Shown: one piece after another, positions 45,616 through 53,521 of the stretch
Numbering within the stretch: position 1 is the stretch's first letter
How the letters are laid out: every line of letters starts with the position of its first letter
From: an uncultured Synergistales bacterium
Lineage (GTDB): Bacteria > Synergistota > Synergistia > Synergistales > Aminobacteriaceae
Assembly (NCBI GenBank): GCA_905234075.1
Contig: CAJOGI010000005.1
Coordinates: 62,001-126,000, forward strand
Direction of reading: 5' to 3'
DNA: 64,000 bases
Notes under the pieces: generated by a model
What the model was told of the DNA's origin: nothing
The model's database searches: none
Seen by the model: only the letters and a program-made list of their open reading frames with translations
Position numbers and translations under genes: made by a program

Positions 45616-45892
45616 AAAAAATTCATGGCGCGATTTGCAGACGGATAATCTGTGCCGCGCCTTTTTGAAATTAAAAGATATTGATGAAGTCTATGCTTTT
45701 CTTGAAGATCTTGCGACGATCGGCGAAATTAAATCGATGGCACAGCGTCTCGAAGTCGCAAGATTGTTGAGCATGTCAAAAAAATATCCCGAAGTTGTGA
45801 GCGAAACAGGCGCGAGTACTGCAACAATAAGCCGCGTGAAAAAATGTCTCGACTATGGAACGGGGGGTTATAAATCTGTCTTGAGCGGCTGA
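45608..45892 (+). CDS. YerC/TrpR-like DNA-binding protein
   Basis: A 94-residue protein with the Trp-repressor-type HTH of the YerC/YecD family: FLEDLATIGEIKSMAQRLEV, then the HTH VVSETGASTATISRVKKCL. Its target and effector are unknown; unlike TrpR, the context has no tryptophan genes. It is translationally coupled to the MscS gene (8-bp overlap). Small-RNA candidate copy 3 runs antisense and ends right at its stop codon. Confidence 0.87.
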   Translation: MPEKNSWRDLQTDNLCRAFLKLKDIDEVYAFLEDLATIGEIKSMAQRLEVARLLSMSKKYPEVVSETGASTATISRVKKCLDYGTGGYKSVLSG

Positions 45893-46020
45893 AAAAATTT
45901 TGCGACTCTATTTTTTTTGATTGCCTCGTAAATTTTTATAATCGCTAAAATTTTTTGAAATTTTTGTAGGTGTAAATGTAGTGGTAAAAAAATAGCTCTC
46001 GGTTTTTTTCCGAAAGCTGC
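45893..46020 (-). ncRNA. Putative ~130-nt small RNA, dispersed family copy 3
   Basis: On the minus strand: hairpin AGCTTTCGG/CCGAGAGCT (one mismatch, A7 loop) just after the predicted start, the core ACTACATTTACACCTACAAA (45982 downwards), the second block ATAAAAATTTACGAGG, and a T6 run ending at 45893, one base beyond the yerC stop. Family evidence as for the other copies. Transcription is not shown. Confidence 0.5.
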
Positions 46021-46026
46021 TAAAAT

Positions 46027-46035
46027 ATTATAACA
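46027..46035 (-). promoter_or_regulatory. Extended -10 promoter of small-RNA candidate copy 3
   Basis: On the minus strand TGT-TATAAT, 44 nt before the core. The region is near-palindromic and also offers a plus-strand -10-like sequence for the gene at 46087. Confidence 0.5.
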
Positions 46036-46086
46036 TTATCCAAAAATAATTCAATCTAAATTTTATTTGGAATGGAGAGATTTTTT

Positions 46087-46710
46087 ATGAGAAAGTTTTT
46101 AACAGTTATTGCAATGGTTTTGTTGCTCACAGCTCCGTCTTATGCGGCGGCAAAATTTGTTACTTTTCCCGGACTTGGTACATGCACCGGAACTTACGTG
46201 CGCTACCGTGCAGAAGCTGACACTAACGCCGAAATTCTCGGACGGCTCAACACTCCCGAACAGGTTATTATTTTGAGTCAGACATCAATCGACGGCGACA
46301 TATGGTACGAAATCGAAGACCCTCACGGCGAGGACGTTGCTTGGATTTTTGGCAAGTATATCGTGCCTGTATTCAGCGAAAAAAATCAAAGAACAAAGAC
46401 ATATTCCCTCATGGTTGATATTTTGCAAAATTACGGAATAACACGCGACAAAGGGAAATTTTATGACGGCCCGAAAGCAAAAGTCCGCTATAGCGACGGC
46501 GGATATTTGAAATATCTTGAAATATCGCGCAAAGGCTCCGCGTTCGGCGAGATTCAAATCGGCGATGGAAGAGAAAAAATCGCGGAAGTTTTGGGCGATA
46601 ACTCCGCAAATGATGATGAATTTCTAGTTGAATACCGCCTCGATGAAGATACATGTATAAGATTTATTCTTGAAGACGATGTAATTCAAAGAATGGTTTT
46701 TGAACGTTAA
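46087..46710 (+). CDS. Secreted SH3-domain-like protein
   Basis: About 207 residues from ATG 46087 (MRKFLTVIAMVLLL), preferred over 46072 because GGAGAG then lies at the right distance. Signal peptide to about residue 20 (SYAAA). Residues ~35-95 fit a bacterial SH3 domain (TYVRYRAEADTNAEILGRL, WYEI, VAWIFGKYI), usually a cell-wall-binding fold. The C-terminal part (REKIAEVLGD, CIRFILEDDVIQRMVFER) resembles small periplasmic lipoprotein-like folds but has no named family. Single gene. Confidence 0.72.
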   Translation: MRKFLTVIAMVLLLTAPSYAAAKFVTFPGLGTCTGTYVRYRAEADTNAEILGRLNTPEQVIILSQTSIDGDIWYEIEDPHGEDVAWIFGKYIVPVFSEKNQRTKTYSLMVDILQNYGITRDKGKFYDGPKAKVRYSDGGYLKYLEISRKGSAFGEIQIGDGREKIAEVLGDNSANDDEFLVEYRLDEDTCIRFILEDDVIQRMVFER

Positions 46711-46745
46711 ACACAAAAAATTTTAAGGAGAAATGAAAATTTTTC

Positions 46746-48374
46746 ATGAATGATTTTTATTCTTACGGGTTACGAAAAGAATTATTAAATGCCATTGAGC
46801 AGCACGGCTTTGAGGCTCCTATGGAAGTTCAGGACAGAGTGCTCTCAGAGGAATGGAACAACGATTTAATCGTCAGAGCTAAGACGGGCTCAGGAAAAAC
46901 TCTCGCGTTTCTTCTGCCGCTGCTGCAGGAGATGAAAATCGGCGAACGCTCGCCAAAAGTTTTGGTGCTTGCTCCGACTCGCGAACTTGCCCAGCAGACT
47001 GCCGACGAAGCAGAATTTTTGGGAAAGTTTTTAAGAATTTCGGTTGCGTCTTTAGTCGGAGGCATGGATATTTATCCGCAGCTTAGGACACTCAAGCACG
47101 GAGCCGCAATAATCGCAGGGACTCCCGGCCGCGTCCGCGATCACATTCAGCGCGGTTCTTTGATAACTGATGAGATTGAAAGCGTTGTGCTTGATGAGGG
47201 CGATTTAATGCTCGACATGGGATTTCGTGAAGAGCTCGAGGACATTTTGAACGCTATACCTAAGGGCAGGCGGTGGCTTTTTTCCGCGACAATGCCGCAT
47301 GAAGTTAAAGAGCTTGCAAGCCGTTACCTCAATGAACCTATAGTTCTTTCAGTCGATGAAGAGGGCGAACAGCATGAGGACATCTTGCACAGAGTTTACA
47401 GGATACCATCGCACAAAAGATTTGAGGGCCTTGTCGATATTCTGCTGTGGGAACATCCTTCGCGCAGTTTAGTTTTCTGCCACACAAAAATGGAATCAAT
47501 CGAAATCGCTCAAAGACTCCAAGACCACAGTTTTAACGCGGCGGCTTTGCAGGGCGATATGACGCAGGGCGAGCGCAATGCCGTTTTGGCTTCGTTCAAG
47601 TCCGGGTCTATGCCGTGTCTCGTTGCTACAAACGTAGCTGCTCGCGGTCTTGATATCGAAGGCGTGAGCCACGTTATACAGCTCGGACTTCCAGACGACA
47701 GAGAAACTTTTATTCACAGAAGCGGAAGGACAGGCCGTGCCGGTCATGAAGGAGTTAATATCGTGTTGTTATCGCCGACCGAAATCGGAAGATTTAGAGA
47801 AATGCTGCGCGGCACTCAAATAAAAACAGAATGGCGCGACATTCCCAACATCGAAAAAATCCGAGACGCTTGGAGAGAACAGGCCGAACAGGATATTTTT
47901 GCAGCTCCTGTCGATTCTGACTACGGAGAGTGTGTGAAGTGGGCAAACGATCTAATGCTGCGTGCCGAACCTAAGGTCATAATCGCAAAATTATTGGCCG
48001 TGCTGAGCGCAAGAAATAAAGGCTACAGCTTAGACAGAGAATTAGCTCACGAGACGGAAAAGCGCAACAAGAAACCCGGCTTTAAGAGAGTGCGGAGCGA
48101 AGAGTTAGGGGTTAGGAATGAAAAGTCAAGAAGTAAAAAAATTTCCAAGCCTAAAGGCTCTTTCAAAAAATTCACGAGCAGCCAGAATAATAAAAACGTC
48201 GGGCAGGTCCTCAACGCTCTGTGCAAGTCGTTGAAAGTTGAACGCAGCGAAGTCGGAGCGATTAGGCTTCACGATAATTATATTCTCGTGGAATTGATGC
48301 CGCTTGCTCTCTCAAGGCTCGAACAGGGACGCGCAGGGCTCTCAAAATTTGGACTTTACCCCGAAAAAAATTAA
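46746..48374 (+). CDS. DEAD-box RNA helicase with DbpA-type RNA-binding tail; motif II is DEGD
   Basis: A 542-residue helicase. Q motif region (PMEVQDRVL), motif I AKTGSGKT, Ia APTRELAQQ, motif II VVLDEGDLMLDMGF (Asp-Glu-Gly-Asp in place of DEAD), III FSATMP, V ATNVAARGLDIEG and VI HRSGRTGRAG. The basic linker is interrupted by a heptamer-array insert (EELGVRNEKSRSKK), then a C-terminal domain NVGQVLNALCKSLK...LVELMPLA like the DbpA RNA-recognition domain that targets 23S rRNA. A ribosome-assembly role is likely, supported by the adjoining rlmB. Confidence 0.88.
   Translation: MNDFYSYGLRKELLNAIEQHGFEAPMEVQDRVLSEEWNNDLIVRAKTGSGKTLAFLLPLLQEMKIGERSPKVLVLAPTRELAQQTADEAEFLGKFLRISVASLVGGMDIYPQLRTLKHGAAIIAGTPGRVRDHIQRGSLITDEIESVVLDEGDLMLDMGFREELEDILNAIPKGRRWLFSATMPHEVKELASRYLNEPIVLSVDEEGEQHEDILHRVYRIPSHKRFEGLVDILLWEHPSRSLVFCHTKMESIEIAQRLQDHSFNAAALQGDMTQGERNAVLASFKSGSMPCLVATNVAARGLDIEGVSHVIQLGLPDDRETFIHRSGRTGRAGHEGVNIVLLSPTEIGRFREMLRGTQIKTEWRDIPNIEKIRDAWREQAEQDIFAAPVDSDYGECVKWANDLMLRAEPKVIIAKLLAVLSARNKGYSLDRELAHETEKRNKKPGFKRVRSEELGVRNEKSRSKKISKPKGSFKKFTSSQNNKNVGQVLNALCKSLKVERSEVGAIRLHDNYILVELMPLALSRLEQGRAGLSKFGLYPEKN
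48100..48122 (+). repeat. Heptamer array inside the helicase reading frame
   Basis: About three TTAGGGG/TTAGGAA units are translated as EELGVRNE between the helicase core and the RNA-binding tail. Confidence 0.7.
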
Positions 48375-49142
48375 ATGATGAAGAAAAATTTAACTCCGGA
48401 CTCCTCGCTGTGCAGGGGACGCAGGTCCGTTTTAGATCTGCTTGAGAAAACACCGCGCCTCTGCGGAAAATTATTAATCGCGAATAACGTCAGGCCGCCT
48501 TTTCTTGATGAAGTTTTAACGGCTGCCCGTGCCGCAGGAGTCGTCTATCAGGTTGTCGCGCCTGAAGCACTCGATAAAATTTCAGGGGGCGAAAAACATC
48601 AGGGCGTTATCTGCAAACTTATTCAATCAAAACCGACAGAGCTCGAAGAATTTTTGAAAACTCTCGATAAAAATATCCCAGCCCTGCTGGTGATTCTTGA
48701 TCACATTGAGGACCCTCATAACTTGGGCGCGGTCATTCGTTCAGCCGAAGCAGGCGGAGCGTCAGGCGTGATTTATGCAAAAAGGCGGTCGGCAGTCCCT
48801 AATGACACAGTAATCAAAACAAGCGCGGGGGCATCGCTCAGGCTTCCTTTAATTCAAGTCGCAAATATAACACGAGCTATCGAGCGTCTGAAAGAATTTA
48901 ATTTTTGGATCGTGGGCTTGAGCGAAAAATCAGAGACTTCAATATGGTCAGAAAAACTGCCGGAAAGAACTGCCCTCGTTATCGGTGCTGAAGGCTTCGG
49001 AATTTCACGGCTCGTCATGGAAAACTGCGACATGGCCGTTAAAATTCCGATTAAAGAAAACAGCGCAGGGTCATTAAATGCGAGCGTCGCCGCCGCGCTT
49101 GGAATTTTTGAATGGGCAAGAAGCCAAGAAAAAAATAAGTAA
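48375..49142 (+). CDS. rlmB: TrmH/SpoU-family 23S rRNA 2'-O-methyltransferase
   Basis: A 255-residue SPOUT methyltransferase: an N-terminal substrate-binding domain (GRRSVLDLLEKTPR, SGGEKHQGVICKL) and the knotted catalytic domain with LDHIEDPHNLGAVIRSAEAGG, VIGAEGFGISRLV and IPIKENSAGSLNASVAAALGIFEW. These match RlmB, which methylates G2251 of 23S rRNA. It starts directly after the helicase stop codon, so the two genes form a ribosome-maturation pair. A terminator follows. Confidence 0.92.
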   Translation: MMKKNLTPDSSLCRGRRSVLDLLEKTPRLCGKLLIANNVRPPFLDEVLTAARAAGVVYQVVAPEALDKISGGEKHQGVICKLIQSKPTELEEFLKTLDKNIPALLVILDHIEDPHNLGAVIRSAEAGGASGVIYAKRRSAVPNDTVIKTSAGASLRLPLIQVANITRAIERLKEFNFWIVGLSEKSETSIWSEKLPERTALVIGAEGFGISRLVMENCDMAVKIPIKENSAGSLNASVAAALGIFEWARSQEKNK

Positions 49143-49205
49143 TATTCTGAATGTAATTACAGCGTAAAATGATAAAATAATTCTTTAATATTAAATCCTA
49201 CTGCC

Positions 49206-49238
49206 CCCCTTTTCACAAAGGGGAATTTTTATTTTTTT
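49206..49238 (+). terminator. Intrinsic terminator after rlmB
   Basis: CCCCTTT (49206-49212) pairs with AAAGGGG (49217-49223) around TCAC, followed by AATTTTTATTTTTTT. Confidence 0.88.
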
Positions 49239-49285
49239 CGCTTTGATGAGATGTGCAAACAAAATAAAGAAAGGAGAGAATAAAA

Positions 49286-50719
49286 TTGTTTGCTCGGTTT
49301 GTTGATTTTCTTCATGCCGGTGCGTCCGCCAGCGGAGGGGTCTTGACGGTTGCTTTGATGCTTTTTTTCGGCTTTGCTCTTACAAGAATAACAAAGTTAT
49401 TAAAACTTCCTAACGTTACCGCCTACATAGTAACAGGAATTTTAATCGGGCCTTACTGTTTGAATCTCGTGCCTAGTTTTGTTGCTGACAGCACAGCCTT
49501 TCTTCCGAACATCGCGCTTGCGTTCATAGCGTTCAGCACGGGACAGTTTTTCAGATTAAATGCACTCAAGGGCAACGGAGCGAAAGTGTTAATTATTACG
49601 GTTCTGGAGTCCTGCGTGGCTTCGGTCTTCGTATTCATAGCGGCGTATTACGTTTTGAAAATGGACTTGGCCTTCGCGACGGTCTTGGCGGCTCTTGCTT
49701 CTGCGACTGCTCCGGCTTCTACAATGATGACTATCAGACAGACCGGGGCGCACGGCGATTTTGTAAACACTCTGCTTCAGGTCGTCGCTCTTGATGACGT
49801 TGTCGGGCTCATTGCCTACAGCATAGCGATCTCAATCGCTCTTGCGAGTTCAGCGTCGGGCATGAACTTCGATATAAAAAATATCGCTGCGCCTGTTTTA
49901 ATTAATCTCGTGAGCGTAATAATAGGTGCGTTGTCGGGCGTTCTGTTAAAAATGCTTCTGCCGCCGGAACGTTCGACGGACAACAGATTAATAATTTCAG
50001 TCGCCGTTTTATTCGGCTTCTGCGGTATCTGCGAGATGCTCGGAGTTTCGCCGCTGCTCGGCTGTATGTTTATGGCTACGGTTTACATAAACATCACTGA
50101 CGACGATAAATTATTCAAGCAGTTAAATAATTTCAGTCCTCCGATTTTGCTTTTATTCTTTGTTCGTTCGGGAGTCTGCTTTGAGCTTGGCGCACTGATG
50201 GGCGGACATAATCAAGGCGGAACGTCTTTATTAACTTTAGGGGTCGTGTATTTTCTTGTAAGGATTGCCGGAAAATATGCAGGAGCTTTTCTCGGCTGCT
50301 TAATGACGCAGAAAAATAAACTTGTCCGCAATTATCTCGGCCTTGCTTTAATTCCTCAGGCCGGCGTTGCTATCGGACTGGCTGAACTTGGAGCGCGGAC
50401 TCTCGGCGGAGAGACGGGCAGTGCTTTGCGCACGGTTATACTTGCTTCGAGCGTCTTGTATGAACTTATCGGCCCGGCCTGCGCTAAATTGTCGCTCGCT
50501 CTGTCTCATTCTTACGATAAAAATTTAGTCGAAGAGAAGCCGCTGACAACTAAAGAAGAAGATAAAATCATCGTTAATCTTTTGATTGAACGCATAAGGG
50601 AAATTCAAAGAGAGCTGCCGGAACATTCGCAGGCCGTTCCCGTTGAAGTTAATAACACCCGGAGCAAGGGCCTCATCAGCCGTCAGCACATACACACGAA
50701 CAATTCTAATTTTCACTAA
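49286..50719 (+). CDS. CPA2-family cation/proton antiporter
   Basis: A 477-residue membrane protein with about 12-13 segments and a short cytoplasmic tail rich in charged residues. Family traits are LKLPNVTAYIVTGILIGP near 37-54, ALASATAPASTMMTIRQT near 132-149 and the paired acids in VVALDDVVGLIAYS near 163-176. It exchanges Na+ or K+ for protons, as in the KefB/NapA group, and lacks the TrkA-N/KTN nucleotide-binding domain of Kef proteins. Start TTG 49286 follows AGGAGAG. Single gene with a terminator on each side. Confidence 0.88.
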   Translation: MFARFVDFLHAGASASGGVLTVALMLFFGFALTRITKLLKLPNVTAYIVTGILIGPYCLNLVPSFVADSTAFLPNIALAFIAFSTGQFFRLNALKGNGAKVLIITVLESCVASVFVFIAAYYVLKMDLAFATVLAALASATAPASTMMTIRQTGAHGDFVNTLLQVVALDDVVGLIAYSIAISIALASSASGMNFDIKNIAAPVLINLVSVIIGALSGVLLKMLLPPERSTDNRLIISVAVLFGFCGICEMLGVSPLLGCMFMATVYINITDDDKLFKQLNNFSPPILLLFFVRSGVCFELGALMGGHNQGGTSLLTLGVVYFLVRIAGKYAGAFLGCLMTQKNKLVRNYLGLALIPQAGVAIGLAELGARTLGGETGSALRTVILASSVLYELIGPACAKLSLALSHSYDKNLVEEKPLTTKEEDKIIVNLLIERIREIQRELPEHSQAVPVEVNNTRSKGLISRQHIHTNNSNFH

Positions 50720-50737
50720 AAATTTTTTGCACAACAA

Positions 50738-50776
50738 AAAAGCGGTCTCCCACACTCGGAAGAACCGCTTTTAATT
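50738..50776. terminator. Bidirectional terminator between antiporter and porin genes
   Basis: AAAAGCGGT (50738-50746) pairs with ACCGCTTTT (50764-50772); T-runs follow on both strands (minus-strand TTTTTT, plus-strand TTTTAATTTT). A second imperfect hairpin, GAAGG-TCGGA/TCCGA-CCTTC, lies at 50804-50837 without a clear U-tract. Confidence 0.85.
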
Positions 50777-50886
50777 TTCTCGATTAATTATAAATTTTTT
50801 TATGAAGGCTCGGATTTTTATTTCACTCCGAACCTTCGGTTTAATTGCGCTTTGTTAATTTGTTTCTATTGTAACTTTTCTACAGA

Positions 50887-52467
50887 CTAGAAGCTGATTG
50901 ATGTTCTCATTCTGACTACGTCGTCGTCTTTCCAGCCGTTACCATCAGCGCGGCCGTCTTTGACACGCATGTAGTTCAAGCCCATTGTCGTGTAGTCGTT
51001 GAGTTTGTACTGAACACCGAGACCGTACTCTGCAGGTTTCCAGTCGCCAGCGGCGTTGAAGTTATCAACCTTGTAACCATAGTAGAAGATGTGTGTTGAC
51101 CACTTGTCATTCCACTGCTGACCGAGAGCAACTCTCCAGTAATTCGTTTTGCCAGGAGCCTGATAACGGTTAATAGTCGGGCTGTAGAATATTCCAGTAT
51201 CCGTGCGCACGGTGAAGCCCGCGTCATACTGGCCGTATTCGAGCCATAAGCTGGTGTACTTAAGAGCTTCCTGCTTCACGTCAGCCATGACTGCCCAGTG
51301 GTTTGCGCCGTCTTCTACTTTGCCGTTAAAAATACCATAGCCGTATTTGTTCCAAGTGGTTGCGCCTGCCTGCTTCATATCCATATTCTGATGATAGAAG
51401 ATACCCTTCAAAGCAACGTTGTCGTTGAAGTTGAAGCGTAAACCGCCCCATACTGTCCAGAGCTTATCAAACGCTAAATCGCCAGCTGTTGCGAAACCTG
51501 TTGCAGGCTCTGACTTATCGCCGACGAAGATCTGACCGCCAAGATCAAGTCCTAACTGCTCTGTGAACTGCATGTCAAATCCAAGCATGAGCATCCAAGC
51601 GTTAAGAGCTCTAAGGTTGCCAAGAGCAGCAGTTCTGCCAGTATAAAGGCTATTAACTGAGCCGTTAAGAAGTCTTCCTGCTGTCGGATGAGCAAGAACA
51701 GCCTTGAAGTTTCCAAGCGCGAAGTTCTTTGTAAATCCGAAGCCGTCCCAACGCCAGTCGGTCATGATATGAGCTCCGTCCCAGCCGCCGGTCTCGACGT
51801 TGCCGATGTTCGATTTTACACGATAAGCACCTTCCCATGCCCATGCAAAACGTCCAACTGTAAGTCTGCTGTCAAAGAAGAACGGCATTTCAACAAAGAA
51901 ACGGTCTGCTGTAGTATTTCCAGCTAGAGGATCGTTGTTAAATCTTGCCTGGAAGAAGTACTCGTCATTTTCGCCCCATGTGCGCTCAATGAACAGCTTT
52001 GCATCATCGTAAGTGAAGCTGGTCTGTGAGGTCGGTGCATCGTTCTTGCGGTACGTAACATCAAGAGCTAAAACTCCGTGAATGTGCCAGCCGCCGAGTC
52101 TGTCCTCAAGAACAGCTACTCTCTCGTCAAGCTCGTCAACGCGAACGCCGAGTGCTTCAAGCTCGTCCTTGAACTCGACAACGAGTCTCTTGAGCATTTC
52201 GACATCCTGCTTGCTTGCCTTTGTCATGTCAACAACTGCTAACGCTCTGGCTAAAGCTGAAGCCATCTCGTAACGTGTTGTCGGCTGCTGTCCCTTATAG
52301 AGACCGTCAGGATAACCTGAAAGAATACCGTGTGCTGCTAACTGTCCGATTGCGTCATATGACCAGTGATTCATGGGAACATCCATGAAAGGGTTTGTGG
52401 CCGAAAACGCCGGTGCCGCGAGTGCTGCAATAGAAACTACTGCTACTAAAACTGCTAGTTTTTTCAT
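50887..52467 (-). CDS. SLH-domain outer-membrane porin (OmpM-like)
   Basis: A 526-residue outer-membrane protein. A signal peptide (1-22, ending AFSA) is followed by an SLH domain (about 25-80, NPFMDVPMNHWSYDAIGQLA and TTRYEMASALARAL) that binds peptidoglycan-linked polymer, a coiled coil (about 85-125, LGVRVDELDERVAVLEDRL) and a C-terminal beta-barrel with alternating aromatic strands ending in Phe (MRTSISF). This is the OmpM layout that tethers the outer membrane in Negativicutes, Synergistota and related diderms and forms general pores. It uses more C-ending codons than its neighbours, consistent with high expression. It has a ~300-nt leader. Confidence 0.93.
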   Translation of the reverse strand: MKKLAVLVAVVSIAALAAPAFSATNPFMDVPMNHWSYDAIGQLAAHGILSGYPDGLYKGQQPTTRYEMASALARALAVVDMTKASKQDVEMLKRLVVEFKDELEALGVRVDELDERVAVLEDRLGGWHIHGVLALDVTYRKNDAPTSQTSFTYDDAKLFIERTWGENDEYFFQARFNNDPLAGNTTADRFFVEMPFFFDSRLTVGRFAWAWEGAYRVKSNIGNVETGGWDGAHIMTDWRWDGFGFTKNFALGNFKAVLAHPTAGRLLNGSVNSLYTGRTAALGNLRALNAWMLMLGFDMQFTEQLGLDLGGQIFVGDKSEPATGFATAGDLAFDKLWTVWGGLRFNFNDNVALKGIFYHQNMDMKQAGATTWNKYGYGIFNGKVEDGANHWAVMADVKQEALKYTSLWLEYGQYDAGFTVRTDTGIFYSPTINRYQAPGKTNYWRVALGQQWNDKWSTHIFYYGYKVDNFNAAGDWKPAEYGLGVQYKLNDYTTMGLNYMRVKDGRADGNGWKDDDVVRMRTSISF

Positions 52468-52774
52468 AACGAAAAACCCCCTTATAAAATTTTCAAAAAA
52501 CTTGCCGTAACTGCGCTGTCAGCCTAATGCGTAAAAGCCTTTAGCTGTGGGGGTTCAAAGTTGCCTTGTTTCCTTTAATCCCTTTTTAACAGATCAGGCT
52601 TTTCTTTGATCCGACCTCCTGCGCTTGACGCTCAACTTTTTTCACCTTCTCGGCGACGTGGCTTGCTCGCCCCGTATATGCCGTCTTGTTACTTCGTTCT
52701 GCGTCAGTTTTACGACTTCTCGCTACGTATTTCCCGTAGCACGGTGCATATATTACAACCCCCCTCAAAAAAAA
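52468..52774 (-). promoter_or_regulatory. Long, probably structured 5' leader of the porin gene
   Basis: About 300 nt separate the predicted start site from the porin ATG. The minus strand contains perfect hairpins: GCTACG/CGTAGC (52722-52740), GGCGA/TCGCC (52652-52671) and GATCA/TGATC (52592-52611). It is markedly richer in GC than other intergenic DNA here. A 60-codon TTG-started frame (52586-52768) crosses it but lacks a ribosome-binding site. It matches no riboswitch class I recognise. Confidence 0.45.
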
Positions 52775-52804
52775 TCTATACGTAATTTTACGGATATTTA
52801 AGAA
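52775..52804 (-). promoter_or_regulatory. Predicted porin promoter
   Basis: On the minus strand TTCTTA (52804-52799) and TATAGA (52780-52775) are separated by 18 bp, about 310 bp before the porin ATG. Confidence 0.4.
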
Positions 52805-52833
52805 CGGTGATTTTACTCTAGGAAGCGAAAACA

Positions 52834-52866
52834 GGCAGGAGTTAGGAGTTAGGAGGTAGGAGGTAA
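52834..52866 (+). repeat. Heptamer array upstream of the porin promoter
   Basis: Four to five units (CAGGAGT, TAGGAGT, TAGGAGG, TAGGAGG) in plus orientation, not near any start codon. Confidence 0.75.
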
Positions 52867-52949
52867 AAAGCGAGAGCTAAAAATTTTTATGGAGGGCTGA
52901 AAAAATTTTTTTCGTTCTGAAATTTTTAGCGCGGCAATAAAAAAACTTT

Positions 52950-52958
52950 TGATATAAT
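52950..52958 (+). promoter_or_regulatory. Extended -10 promoter of small-RNA candidate copy 4
   Basis: TGA-TATAAT, 44 nt before the core at 53003. Confidence 0.5.
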
Positions 52959-52964
52959 ATTTCG

Positions 52965-53092
52965 TGAAAGTCTATAAAAAATCAGAGAGCAATTTTTTTA
53001 CCACTACATTTACACCTACAAAAATTTCAAAAATTTTCAGAGAGCATAAAAATTTTCAGAGCATTAGAAAAAAATAAGATTTAAAATTTTTT
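52965..53092 (+). ncRNA. Putative ~130-nt small RNA, dispersed family copy 4
   Basis: Core ACTACATTTACACCTACAAA at 53003-53022, second block ATAAAAATTTTCAGAG at 53047-53062, T6 run at 53087-53092. A frame opened by GTG 52964 runs through the core, but that codon sits at the predicted start of transcription and is not kept in the other copies. Confidence 0.5.
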
Positions 53093-53141
53093 ATCGGCCT
53101 CTTAAATTTTTTCTGCAATATTTTTTTAAGTGCATTTAGTT

Positions 53142-53147
53142 TATAAT
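53142..53147 (+). promoter_or_regulatory. -10 box of a possibly leaderless transcript
   Basis: A perfect TATAAT ends 8 bp before ATG 53156, so the predicted start of transcription nearly coincides with the start codon. No Shine-Dalgarno is present, and no good -35 is seen at 17 bp. Confidence 0.45.
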
Positions 53148-53155
53148 ATCCCATT

Positions 53156-53518
53156 ATGAGTTACGATGAAAAATACAGATTAAGAACGCTTGAATTTCGG
53201 CGCGAGGGTCATACGCTTGAGGAGACGAGCAGAATTTTTAAGGTGTCGATAACATCGATTCAGAAATGGGAAAAAAGACTTGAGGAGGAAGGCAGCTTAA
53301 AAGATCATAAAGCAAAACGCCCGTTCAAAAAAATCGATCCTGAAAAATTGCGAGCATACGTCAAAAAAAATCCTGATGCTTATCTAAGGGAGATTGCCGC
53401 CGATTTTAATTGCTGTCAGACAGCAATAAGAAAGGCACTGGCTAGATTAAAAATAAAACGCAAAAAACATAGGCCGCACGAGAGCAGATTAAGGGAAAAA
53501 AACGCTGGGAGTGATTAA
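53156..53518 (+). CDS. IS630 OrfA-like HTH protein, stand-alone
   Basis: A 120-residue basic protein resembling the N-terminal DNA-binding half of IS630-family transposases: YDEKYRLRTLEFRREGHTLE, HTH EETSRIFKVSITSIQKWEKR, linker EEEGSLKDHKAKRP, and a second helical part YLREIAADFNCCQTAIRKAL. The catalytic DDE half (OrfB) is missing; fumC begins 4 bp after its stop. Either a remnant of an insertion sequence or a captured DNA-binding protein now in operon with fumC. The frame is intact, which favours the latter (inference). Confidence 0.75.
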   Translation: MSYDEKYRLRTLEFRREGHTLEETSRIFKVSITSIQKWEKRLEEEGSLKDHKAKRPFKKIDPEKLRAYVKKNPDAYLREIAADFNCCQTAIRKALARLKIKRKKHRPHESRLREKNAGSD

Positions 53519-53521
53519 TAT

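Larger units (their letters stand above)
52468..53155. other. 688-bp gene-free region between porin and HTH genes
   Basis: Contents from left to right: porin leader (52468-52774), porin promoter (52775-52804), heptamer array (52834-52866), small-RNA candidate copy 4 (52950-53092) and the promoter of the HTH/fumC unit (53142-53147). No ordinary gene is supported. Confidence 0.7.

Noticed and set aside
52586-52768. 60-codon minus-strand frame in the porin leader
   Set aside because: It starts at TTG without a ribosome-binding site, has no recognisable features, and overlaps predicted RNA hairpins.
52964-53080. Small peptide gene in small-RNA copy 4
   Set aside because: The GTG lies at the predicted transcription start, has no Shine-Dalgarno, and is not conserved in the other three copies.
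53156-53518. Complete IS630 insertion sequence
   Set aside because: The catalytic half is absent, fumC follows after 4 bp, and no terminal inverted repeats are seen.
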